Shown one piece after another: positions 28,160-38,450 of a DNA stretch of 42,934 nucleotides. The DNA is taken from contig NW_001914965.1 in the NCBI RefSeq assembly GCF_000208925.1, forward strand, positions 1-42,934, given 5' to 3'. Position numbers and translations under genes: made by a program. Below the pieces are notes generated by a model that had not been told where the DNA came from, did no database searches, and saw only the letters and a list, made by a program, of their open reading frames with translations. This stretch comes from Entamoeba histolytica HM-1:IMSS. Taxonomy: Eukaryota; Evosea; Mastigamoebida; Endamoebidae. Numbering within the stretch: the first letter of the stretch is position 1; every line of letters starts with the position of its first letter.

Positions 28160-29188
28160 ATGGAAAGAAGTATTGAGAAAATCAGAAACATAATAGCAAT
28201 TCTTACAAAAATTAAAAATGATAACAAGACATTATATCATAATCTTGACTCAAAAGGTAAAATTTTAATTTATATTCCAATAATTCTTGTTATAGGAATG
28301 ATTGTATTTAGTCCTATGATTAATAGAATCGACAAAAGTATTATTAATCAACAAGAAAATTCAACACTTAACCCATATTTAATTGAACGTGATAAAACAA
28401 TAGTATTTAATCTTATTCTTCTAAGTATTTGTTTTGTTATTATTAATTATTATTCTATTCTTCACCAAATAAGTATTGGGTTTATGTTAAATTGGCAAAT
28501 TATTGGAGTGGAATTAGTGTTAATGTCTTTAAAAATGAAAAGATTAACATTAAATATTGATATATTTATTATTACTTTCATTGCCACTTTATTTGTTGTA
28601 AATATTGCTCTTAGAAAATATTTTATAGAACAGTCAATTATTATTTATTCTCCATTTCAAATAACGTTTGAAAATATTCATTTAACTCAACAATCTTATC
28701 TTTTGCATTCATTTTTCCATTATACACTTTCATTGGTTTTATTAAATTTTGTTCATCTTCCTCATATCTTTTTATCAGTTATTATTAAGTTGGGAATTTT
28801 AGGAATAGTGGTTATTTCTTCATTAATTTTTTTGTTATGTTGTTTTTCTTTGTTGCCTTTGTTTGTTGTTTATTAAGTCATTTGGAGTTACTATAAAAAA
28901 ATATTCATTTCTCTTAGTAAATTTAATAAATATTCATTATATCTGATTAGTTTCAGTGTTTTGACCATTATTGGAATATCATATCTCACAAATCCATGGA
29001 CTGTCACTTTGCCTTCTTTCATGGTTATTTGTTTTTATGTTTGCCTTTCATTTATTATTGACAGACATATTGTCATTGTGATTAATAATATCCAAACATT
29101 ATCTGTTCAAGCATTCCATGAATCTACATTAACTCCATTCTGTGATGATGAAAATGAAATCTTTGTTCAAATCAAAACAGACTCATAA
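28160..29188 (+). CDS. orphan multi-pass membrane protein, two exons
   Basis: CDS is 28160-28860 joined to 28918-29188, 323 aa. The single frame stops at 28876, but GTTTGT at 28861 and TAG at 28915-28917 define a 57-nt intron whose removal restores the frame into a second hydrophobic coding block, so splicing is well supported. The protein has a 35-residue cytosolic lead (MERSIEKIRNIIAILTKIKN) and roughly eight to nine membrane segments, the first being IYIPIILVIGMIVFSPM. A hydrophilic loop follows, with N-x-S at NSTLNPY. The C-terminal ~40 residues are hydrophilic and acidic. The pattern suggests an ER/Golgi enzyme or transporter, but no family is recognised. Confidence 0.8.
28861..28917 (+). 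other. intron (57 nt)
   Basis: Begins GTTTGT and ends CTCTTAG, the Entamoeba consensus. It splits codon 234 after two bases; splicing bypasses the in-frame TAA at 28874. Confidence 0.85.
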
Positions 29189-29419
29189 ATATAGATTTCT
29201 TTAGAATTACATTAAACTTCTTAATTTCTTATTTCTTTTTTTAAAAATTAGTGTTTATTTCGTTGGTCAGTTCTTTAATTCAAAAATTAATGAATTTAAG
29301 AATCTTCTTTTTTAGATAGAAGAACAAAATAGAGTGTTTATAAATAAATATAATGGTTAAATTTCTTCTCAGTTTTTTAAACAAAAAATGAAGTAACTGA
29401 ATTTCTTCAATTTGAAAGT

Positions 29420-32400
29420 ATGTTTCAGAAAATACTTATTATGGTTGCAGCTTTTGGTGTAGTTCGTTGTTTAACACAATGTTATGATGAATGTCCTTAT
29501 TGTTTATGGGGGTTATGTCATGCATGTACCAAAGGATGTAACTATGGTTCATGGCAGGATAATGCCTTCTGTTCATATTGTTTTAGTTTGTCTTTTCTTC
29601 ATTAATTAAAATTAATTGGTTTGTGAGTGTTATTGACTGTAATAGAATGTAAAAGAGGATGTGAAGCATGTGATGAAGAATATCATTGTACAAAATGTAA
29701 TTTAGGATATTGGTTACGAAAATATTCATCTGAAGTAAGTCTATGTGAAAAGTGTCCAACTGGATGTTTGGAATGTTCATCACCGACACAATGTTCATCA
29801 TGTTCTAAAGGATATTATTTAGATAATGGAATGTGCTATCGTTTGTTGCTTCTTTTATAAAATTAAAATTTGAATCATTAAATTTTCAAAGATAAGAATT
29901 AATCAGTAGAATGTCCTATTGGTTGTAGTTTATGTTCTGGTCCTGATTCTTGCATTACTTGTGAAAGAAATTATGGTGTTGTTGTTTATGGAGATTCTAG
30001 TTGGTGTAGTCCATGTACAACAATTCGTTGTTCTTCATGCCAAGTTGGAACATATTTGTCTAATGGATTATGCTCTGGTTTGTTGAGTCTTTTATTTGTA
30101 AATGATATGAAGAATAACACAGTATTAATGATTAGCATGTCCTAATGAATGTACAACATGCAACACTTTTAATGAATGTGCTGGATGTAAAGATGGATAT
30201 TATTTGGAGAATGGGAAATGCGTTCTTTGTTCAAACAAACTCAAAGGATGTACTTCTTGTGATATTACTGGAAGTGTTTGTTATGAGTGCACAACAAGAT
30301 ACAGACTTTCACAAGGATCATGTATAGGATGTCCTACTGAAAGAGGAGAAGGAGTTGATATGTGTAATAATAAAGGATGGCAAACTATCTGTCAATATGG
30401 ATATGCTGATCCATATGGTGGTTGTGAAAAGTGTAATGGAGGAGATGCATGTTTAACTTGTACTTATACAGAAAATAGATGTCAAAGTTGTAAAGATGGA
30501 TATTATTTAAATCGTAATAAATGTGATAAATGTGATGTTTTAGGATGTGCATGGTGTCAAGATGATCATACTTCATGCAAACGATGCAAAGAAGGATACT
30601 TATTAAAGAATGGGGAATGTGTGTCTTGCACTGAACTACCAGAATGTGAGTATTGTAGTAATGAATGTAAAAGATGCTCAAAAGGATATGCATTTGATAG
30701 CCAACATACTTGTACTAAATGTAGTAATTGTGAAGAGTGTAATACACAAACGTGTTTTGTTTGTAATTCTGGATATACCATTTCAACTGGTAATAATTGT
30801 GATTTATGTTCTAATGTATTTAGTCATTGTGCATCTTGTAAAACTACAGACCGTTATTGTAATTCTTGTGAACAAGGATATGTCTTTTCTACAATTAATA
30901 AAGATTGTGAGTTATGTAATGTTTCATTCCCACATTGTTCTTCTTGTAGTCAAACTGACAAAGTATGTTTATATTGTGAGGATGGATATACATTAGTAAA
31001 TGGTCAGTGTGTTACATGTGACAAGGCAATGATTGGTTGTTCAACATGTAATAATGACAAGGCAAAATGTGCATCATGTTCAGCTCCATTAGTGTTGGCA
31101 TCAGATTCATTAAGTTGTAAGAATTGCTCAAGCTATTTTGAACATTGTCTAGAGTGTAGTCAAGTATCTTATAAATGTGTTAATTGTGACGTAGGATATG
31201 TTCCTGTTAATGGTATTTGTACTCCATGTCAAGAAGGAATTAGTGAATGTGTCAAGCCAACAAATGGACAATGTCCAATTGGAACATCACCATATAAGGG
31301 ATTTTGTTATGACTGTAAGAAAAAATTAAATAATTGTGATTTATGTTCTCAAACTGAATGGAAATGTCATACTTGTCAAAAGGGACTTCTAAATAAAGAT
31401 GGTATTTGTTCCACTTGTGATATTACTAATTGTGTAACGTGTTCAACAACAGAGTATAAATGTGATCAATGTATTGATGAATATGTTCCATTAGGAAAGA
31501 AGTGTTTAACATGTGGAAATGACCCAAATTGTTATAAATGTAATAATGATATGACTTGTTCATACTGTAAACTTGGATATAATCTTTATGAAGGTACTTG
31601 TACCCCATGTTCTGATACTAATGCTGGGTGTGTTTCACCAATAAAAGAAGGAAAATGTAAATATAATAATTTCCTTTATCAAAACTATTGTTATGAATGT
31701 TCTAAATATAAACCTAATTGGCTAGGATGGTCTAATTCATCACCAAACTGGCTTGGATGGAAAAATGGATATGGACTAAAAGAAGATAAAACATGGGTAA
31801 AATGGGAGACTGGATGGTCATTGGGGTATAAAGCTGAACAATGGGAAAAATGGCAAGAAGGGTATATGGTGAGAAAAGGAAAATGGTATAAATTTGAGAG
31901 TGATAATTGTGATACTAATTGTTATAACTCAAGTATTGGATGTACTGCATGTTCCACAACTAAAATTGAAGAAGAATCGAATGGAATTTGTTTATTATGT
32001 TCAATTAAAAATTGTAAAGTGTGTGATTATAATTTAAAGACATGTATTGTTTGTGAGGATGGATATGTTTATGATTCATACACCAAACAATGTACTGTCA
32101 AACCAGGTGATTTGTGTGAAGTATATAAAACATCATCATGCATTAAGTGTCGAGATGGTTATGCAGTTGATTATATTAATAACAAGTGTATTAAGTGTGG
32201 TAATAATTGTAAAACATGTAGATATACTAATGGTCATTTCAAGTGTCTATCATGTGACTCTTCATTAAATTTGTACTTATTAAATTCACAATGTGTTTCT
32301 CCGACAAATGAGAAGTGTAATGTTGTAGGATTTGATAGTTGTAGATCATGTATTAATAATACAAAGGTAGTTGATGGAGAATGTAAAGAATGTTCAGCAC

Positions 32401-34700
32401 ATTGCTTGAGATGTTCACAAGATGAGTGTCTTCAATGTGACACATCAACCATTCTTCAAAACGGTAAGTGTGTTGAAAATCTGGATTGTTTAATTACAAA
32501 TGAATATGGAAGTTGTTCAAAATGTGTTTCAACAAAAGTATTAAATTCTGAAACTAGTCTTTGTGAGTCATGCCCAGAGAATTGTAAAGAATGTTTATCG
32601 TCAACAAATTGTCATGAATGTATGAATGGTTATGTTTTATATAATCAAACTAATTGTATAAAATTAGCAAACACAAAGTTAAGGTTGAAAAGATTAACTA
32701 ATTCAATAATTCCTCATTGTGAAAAAGAAACAACAGTTGGATGTCAACGTTGTGATAGTGGATATTATCTTACAGATATTTTGATGTGTGATCCTTGTAT
32801 TGAAAATTGTGAACAATGTAATGATTCAACAACATGTCAAAAATGTTCTTCAGGATATATTTTAAATAATAGTGTCTGTGTTAAACAAGGAAGAAAAGGT
32901 TGTAAAGTTATTACACAAAATGGTGAGAGATGTGCAATATGTGAAGATGGATATTTCTATAAAGATGGAAGTTGTGAAAAATGTGATTCTTCATGTTTGA
33001 CATGTTCTAAAAAGAGTTTGTTCTGTCTTCAATGTGCTGAAAACTTCTATTTTGTTTCTTCAAATACATGCTATAACTATTCAACTATTGAATATTGTTT
33101 AGCAGCAAATGAAAATGGATGTACGTTGTGTGAGAATGGGACGTATTTAACAAATTATAAATGTCTCAAGTGTGGCTTAGGTTGTTTGTTTTGTGAAGAT
33201 GATAGTGGTGATTGTTTATCTTGTAAAAAGGATAACGTATTAATTGAAGGAAAATGTAAGTCTTATATCGAGATAACACATTGTATTTCAGAACATGACT
33301 CAAGATGTTCTCAGTGTGAAAGAGGTTATGAAATTTCTAATAATGGAACATCGTGTGATGAAAAGAGTAAGTGGTGGATTTCTTTAATATCAGTAGGTAT
33401 TTTGTTGATTTTATTCCTCAGCGCCATTATTTCTATATTAGCCATTATCAATTTCTTAAGAAACAGAAAAAAGAAAAGAGAACAAGAGAAAACAACATGC
33501 ATATTTAATATGAAATACTCCAATGTACAATTCTCTTTGTTTGAAACAGTAAAGGGAATTGCATTAAACAAACAATGTATTGTATATGATGGTAATATCA
33601 AAGTGAATCAAGAAACTAAAGAATTAATTTGTGTTGGAAACACTTCTAAACATGTAATAAAAATACAAATAACTCTTAAAGAAAATACTTATAAATTTGA
33701 AACTAGAACAACCCCACAATTAGTTAGTTTAAAACCTGGACAAGCATGTGAGTTTGAAATATTTATTAAGCCATTGTGTAGTTGTAGTATGAAAGATGAG
33801 ATTATTCTTCTTGCTTCTGATTTAAATAATGGAATTCAGTATCAAGGATATATTCCTTTGCAGTTTGAAACAGAATTATCAACACGACTTGATCCAGAAG
33901 AATTAAAAGAAGAAAAGAAAATAGGAGAAGGATCATTTGGAATTGTTTATGTTGGAGAATTTAGAGGAAATAAAGTAGCAATTAAGAAAATGAAACAAAT
34001 TGAGAAAAGTGAAGATAAACTGAAAGAATTTGAGAAAGAAGTAGCAATGTTAGATAAATTTCGAGATGAATATATCATTCATTTTTATGGAGCAGTATTT
34101 ATTCCTAATAAAATATGTATGGTAACCGAATATGCAGAATATGGATCAATACAGGATATAATGAATAAAAGAAAAATTACAGAAATATCAAAGAAAATAA
34201 GAATCAAATTTATGATAGATGGAGCAAAAGGAATATCATATCTTCATTCAAATGGAATATTACATCGAGATATTAAACCAGATAATTTCCTTGTTGTATC
34301 ACTTGATGATAATATTGAAGTTAATTGTAAATTAACGGATTTTGGAAGTGCAAGAAACATCAATATGATGATGACAAATATGACATTCACAAAAGGAATA
34401 GGAACACCAAAATACATGGCACCAGAAGTGTTAAATCGTCAACATTATAAAATGCCATCAGATATATATTCTTTTGCAGTTACAATGTTACAAATCATTA
34501 CATGGCAAGATCCATTTCCTAAATCAGAATTTAGATTTCCATGGTCAATTGCCAATGCAACTGCACAAGGACAGCGCCCTTCTCTTATAAATGAAGTTCA
34601 AGAACCAATTAGATCATTAATTACATCCGCCTGGTGCCAAGAGTCTTCAAAAAGAATAAAAGCAGAAGAAATAATTTCTTGTTTAGAAGCTGTATATTGA
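29420..34700 (+). CDS. CXXC-rich transmembrane receptor kinase (TMK), four exons
   Basis: CDS is 29420-29585, 29646-29840, 29910-30077 and 30136-34700, 1697 aa. A signal peptide (MFQKILIMVAAFGVVRC) leads into an ectodomain of about 1240 residues made of cysteine-rich CXXC modules (C..C..G....NG.C type), as in the large Entamoeba TMK family. Residues 705-760 are a Trp-rich insert unlike the rest. One membrane segment spans about 1256-1284 (WWISLISVGILLILFLSAII). The cytosolic part holds a complete protein kinase: G-loop GEGSFG at 1440, Lys1460 in VAIKK, HRDIKPDN from 1553, DFG from 1578 and MAPEV, so it should be active. The sequence is tyrosine-kinase-like in layout (TKL). It probably senses or adheres to external ligands at the plasma membrane; the ligand is unknown. 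Confidence 0.95.
29586..29645 (+). other. TMK intron 1 (60 nt)
   Basis: GTTTGT...AATAG, phase 1. Joins YCF to KCKRGC, directly before a new cysteine module. Confidence 0.85.
29841..29909 (+). other. TMK intron 2 (69 nt)
   Basis: GTTTGT...CAGTAG, phase 1. Joins NGMCY to QCPIGC, again at a module edge. Confidence 0.85.
30078..30135 (+). other. TMK intron 3 (58 nt)
   Basis: GTTTGT...GATTAG, phase 1. Joins NGLCS to ACPNEC, again at a module edge. Confidence 0.85.
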
Positions 34701-34859
34701 ACTGAATTTTTCTTTTTATTATTTCCTATCATTGTTTTTTATGACTCTTTTTCAATGAAAAGAATATCAAATTATATTATATTTGTTATTGAGTAATGTT
34801 CTTGAGTCTTAGAATGAAAAGCAAAAAAGAAATTGATATTCAGTATTATTTAGTAAAAT

Positions 34860-35800
34860 GAATTTCAGTAGTAATAAAAGACATAAAAAGAATGGGATAA
34901 GAAAGACAGTGAAGAAGTGAATTGAATAAGTAAATAAATAAAAAAATAAGAACAAATATTGTGATTATAAAGATAATACCAATAAGAAATATATATTAAG
35001 AACAAAGAATGAAACTAAAATGATAATAAGAGAATAAGAAGTAAATTGAAAGAATAAGAGTAATAAATAAAAATGAAAGTAAAGAAAAAGGATAATATAG
35101 AACAAGAAGTACATTAAACCAAAAATAAAAATGGAAGAGTAAATACACAAGAATAACCAATTGATTAAAGAAGTAGAAGAAACACTTTCACGCATTCAAT
35201 AATAAATTGATGATGTTAATAAGAATTATCAATATTATTTAAGAAGTCTTAAAAAAGAAAGAAACAGGAGTAAAAAGAGAGGTTTCAAAGAATGAGAAGA
35301 AATGTTACAAATAGAAGATAGACAAATAGAAAAGTAGGAAATAAAATATTTGAATTAGATAATGATGTTTGGAATGAAAATGCATCAGTATTTGAATAAG
35401 GAATAAAGAATATACAATTATTATTGAAGATTCAGAAGGAAATAAATTTGGAGGATATGTTAATTCTAAAATTGAATCAGTTGAGTGTTATATAATTGAA
35501 TTAATTGTATTTGTATTTTCAATAAAACCAAAAAAAGGAATGAAGAAAAGATATTAAAGAATAACTGTATGTATTAAAATAGTTAATTAGATAATTATTT
35601 GTTTAAAATTGATATGGAATAAGATATTATTGTATAAAAAGAAAAAAGATAAAACATGGTAATTTTGTAAACAACAAACAAAAGAATATAAAAGGATAAG
35701 AAATGTGATTTGTTAATGATATAATTTCACACTACAACGAACAGTAGTAAATGAAAATGTCCAATATAGATTAATTGAAATACAAAAGAATAGAAAAACA
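34860..35800 (+). pseudogene. decayed TLDc-family gene
   Basis: From about 35310 the plus strand is recognisably related to the gene at 15095: its DNA for W..NTSVF, for EDEEGNKFGGYV, for the FVFS strand and for the closing QYR strand all have counterparts (a GNKFGGYV-encoding block near 35440 and QYRLIEIQ near 35765). The frame is broken by many stops and small indels. Upstream, 34860-35300 reads as broken coiled-coil-like sequence (for example NQLIKEVEETLSRIQ near 35158), as expected for the N-terminal half of a full-length family member. Start and end are approximate. Confidence 0.7.
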
Positions 35801-36195
35801 AAAATAATGAAAGAATAAGTGTATTTCAAACAAATAACAATGAGTGAAATGGCGTTATTATCAATATTGAATATTGATATTCAATATTTTAACATGAAAT
35901 ATTATTTCAATCATTTTAACAAGTGTATTAATATTTCATTGATAATAATTTTATTCAATCTCTATTTGTTTTATTCTGTTTGCATCTTCTTATAATTAAA
36001 TTCAGTAATAAATGTTTCAAAATATGTTAATTTAAAATAACAAAACAGAAAAGAAATAATCATTTTATTATTTAATCAAGCTAATGTTAAATGTAAGATA
36101 GGAGATAAAAATAAATTATATAATAATACAACACTATTCTAAAATATAGTTTTATGAATTTCATTTGAAAAATAAAAAATTAATGATAAATACAT
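35801..36195. other. intergenic, nothing recognised
   Basis: About 400 bases of AT-rich sequence between the TLDc relic and the LINE relic, including an imperfect palindrome near 35868-35885 (TATTGAATATTGATATTCAATA). No gene is seen. Confidence 0.5.
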
Positions 36196-37060
36196 CAAAA
36201 AATGGAAGTGTCATCAAATAAGTGACATTTTAGAAGATGGTTTGAGTCAAAAGGAGTAGATAAAATTACTACAGTGAAAGCATGGAAGTCATTCAATATT
36301 AAAAAGAATGCATTTCTACATTTAACTAAAATGCAAGATGGAGCAATATTTTGTGGGTATAGAAAAGCAAAAATAATGAAAAATGAAAGACTGAAATACT
36401 CAACACTTTGTAAAGACAAGATTACAACAGTAGAACACATTCTACTATCTTGTATTTATAATAATAAATCACAAATGGAAAAACATGACAATATTGGCAT
36501 AATAATATTGATTGATAAGAAAATATACAGGAAATAATCAATATAAAAACCCCATATGAAACAATGTTCAAATATAAAGACATCACAATGATATTGAACA
36601 AACAAATAATGCATAAAAGTGAATGACAATATCACAAAATACCAGATATGTATTAGATAAAAAGAATAAAACTGGTCTAATATTTGATATGACGATTGTG
36701 GCTGATCACAATATTAATTGAGAATATTGGAAGAAAAGAAATAAGTACAATGAATTAAAGAATAGGTTAATGAAAATAGAAAAATTAAAAGATGTCAAAA
36801 TAATTCCAGTAGTAATTTCAATAAATGGATTAATAAATAAAGAAAGTAATAAATTAATTAAAGAATTAAAAATTGACATTAACATCATTAAAGAAACTAA
36901 AAACCTTGTCATAAAAAACATGATTGATGTCATGGAATACTGCTTCAATCACAACCACACATACTCTATAGAGCTACAAGAAGAAGAAGAAGACGAAGTG
37001 ACAGGATTAGTTATCTACTCTGAGCCATTAACAATAGAATCTAGTTCTATTAATACTTAA
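36196..37060 (+). mobile_element. decayed LINE ORF2 endonuclease fragment
   Basis: Broken frames encode the C-terminal restriction-like endonuclease region of an R2/R4-clade LINE, the type carried by Entamoeba LINEs. TLCKDKITTVEHILLSC at about 36401-36453 keeps the C..., H....C half of the CCHC knuckle. A Pro-Asp pair at 36642-36647 and an Asp at 36686 (LIFDMTIVADHNI) form the PD-X12-14-D catalytic motif after one frameshift, and EYWKKRNKYNEL follows. The frame then stays open to a stop at 37058-37060. At least three lesions (a stop near 36210, a stop at 36535 and a frameshift around 36650, plus a stop after ADHNIN) make it inactive. Reverse-transcriptase and ORF1 parts are absent. Confidence 0.85.
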
Positions 37061-37142
37061 TTAATTGCTTTATTATACTAAAAAATATATGAGGTTAAAA
37101 AAACAAGAACTTATTAATTCACTTATAATATATTATTTGAAA

Positions 37143-37820
37143 ATGAATTTAGACTTTGACTTTTTCTTGTCTGTATTAGAATTTGCTACCCACAAACATA
37201 GATTTCAATTAAGAAAAGATGGTACAGCTTATATTGAACATCCAATTAAAGTATGTAAAATATTAAAAGATGCAGGTATTAATGATATTGAGATATTGAG
37301 TGGTGCATTATTACATGATACTGTAGAAGATACAGACACCACATTTGAAGAATTAGAAGAACATTTTGGTAAACAAATTACCCAATATGTACGTGAAGCA
37401 ACAGATGATAAAAAACTTGATAAAGTAACAAGAAAAAAATTACAAATTGAGCATAGTAAAACAATTTCTTATGGAGGTAAAATGATTAAATATGCAGACA
37501 AAATACACAATATGGGGTCAATAATTTCTACTGTACCATGTCCTTTGTTTGTTTTTATTCTTTATTAATTTAAATAAACTTAAACAGATGTAAATTAATA
37601 AATAAGTAAGCCATATGAAGTTGCCCAAGGGTATATGGTTTGGGGAAAAAAAGTATGTGAAGCTTTTAGAGGAATTAATGGGGTATTGGACTCTCAATTT
37701 GATGAAATTTTAAAGGGTCATATAACAGATAATAATGGAAAAACTTATCCTGCTTTACCAGAAGGAAATTTAGATGAATTTTTAAGTCATTATTATGACT
37801 TAATCCATGACCAAAAATAA
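37143..37820 (+). CDS. HDDC3: Mesh1/SpoT-type HD hydrolase, two exons
   Basis: CDS is 37143-37546 joined to 37607-37820, 205 aa. The protein follows metazoan Mesh1 (HDDC3) from end to end: ATHKHRFQLRKDGTAYIEHP, then GALLHDTVEDTDTTFEELEEHFG, EATDDKKL, and IKYADKIHN. The metal ligands are present as H33, H58-D59 and D119, with the E62-D63 pair of the HD..ED signature, so it should be active. Known members hydrolyse the 3'-pyrophosphate of (p)ppGpp, and human Mesh1 also removes the 2'-phosphate of NADPH. The second exon restores the C-terminal helices (YMVWGKKVCEAFRGINGVL). The ATG at 37143 is preferred because the protein then starts where Mesh1 starts; in-frame ATG 37089 is the alternative. 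A LINE relic ends 83 bp upstream. Confidence 0.88.
37547..37606 (+). other. intron (60 nt)
   Basis: Starts GTTTGT; the best-fitting acceptor is AATAAG, lacking the usual TAG. The splice gives STVPCPF joined to KPYEVAQGY, which keeps the spacing seen in Mesh1 proteins to within one residue. Confidence 0.65.
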
Positions 37821-37960
37821 TTCATCTATTAAAAAAAGGAATTTTAAATTAAAAAAATAATTTCTTTTATTTTATTTATTATTTTATTAAAGTATTAGAA
37901 CATTAATGTTTTATTTAAATAAAACTTAAAAACTCAAAATTGAAGAAAACAAATAAAAGT

Positions 37961-38413
37961 ATGAGTGATAATGTTCAATTATCAATTCAAACTTTAATGA
38001 ATGATATTCAAATTCAAATAGAAAAAGAATTAATGCAATTAAATGAAACATTAAAACAACCTTTAATGGAATTAAAACAACAAGAATTAAAAATGGTATT
38101 ACATATTAATGACTCTATTGAGCAATTAATTAAAGAATTAACTTTTTTATCATCAAGTTGTTTAATGGGAATTCCAAAAAATCAAATTCAAATACAACCT
38201 TTTCACTCAATTGGCTCTGAACAAGAAATTGATAAATTTATTCAAAATTGTCTTGAACAATTAACATTAATGAGAGTTATTAATCAAAATATTTATGATG
38301 CTTATAAAAAGATGCAAAATATTATTTCTAAACGAGAAACATGTGAGAAATTAATGCAATCATATATTAACCATACTCAATCAATGCAAAATTGGTTAAT
38401 ATCAAAGAACTAA
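37961..38413 (+). CDS. small coiled-coil protein, unknown
   Basis: A 150-aa protein from the ATG at 37961; the frame upstream opens only at a TTG. It is almost entirely helical: residues 5-60 form one long coiled coil (IQIEKELMQLNETLKQPLME), a short break with Pro and Gly (LMGIPKNQIQIQPF) follows, then a second helical region to the C-terminus NHTQSMQNWLISKN. There is no catalytic motif or targeting signal. Such proteins are often subunits of kinetochore, tethering or cytoskeletal complexes, but nothing here decides among them. Confidence 0.65.
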   Translation: MSDNVQLSIQTLMNDIQIQIEKELMQLNETLKQPLMELKQQELKMVLHINDSIEQLIKELTFLSSSCLMGIPKNQIQIQPFHSIGSEQEIDKFIQNCLEQLTLMRVINQNIYDAYKKMQNIISKRETCEKLMQSYINHTQSMQNWLISKN

Positions 38414-38450
38414 TATTGTTTGATTTAATTAAAATACTTTATTGTTTCAA

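Noticed and set aside
30385..30996. Frames overlapping the kinase ectodomain on both strands
   Set aside because: Shadows of the repeated TGT codons of the cysteine modules; exon 4 of the kinase explains the region fully.
36274..36537. An 87-codon frame as a small independent gene
   Set aside because: It reads as an internal piece of the LINE endonuclease domain with stops on both sides.
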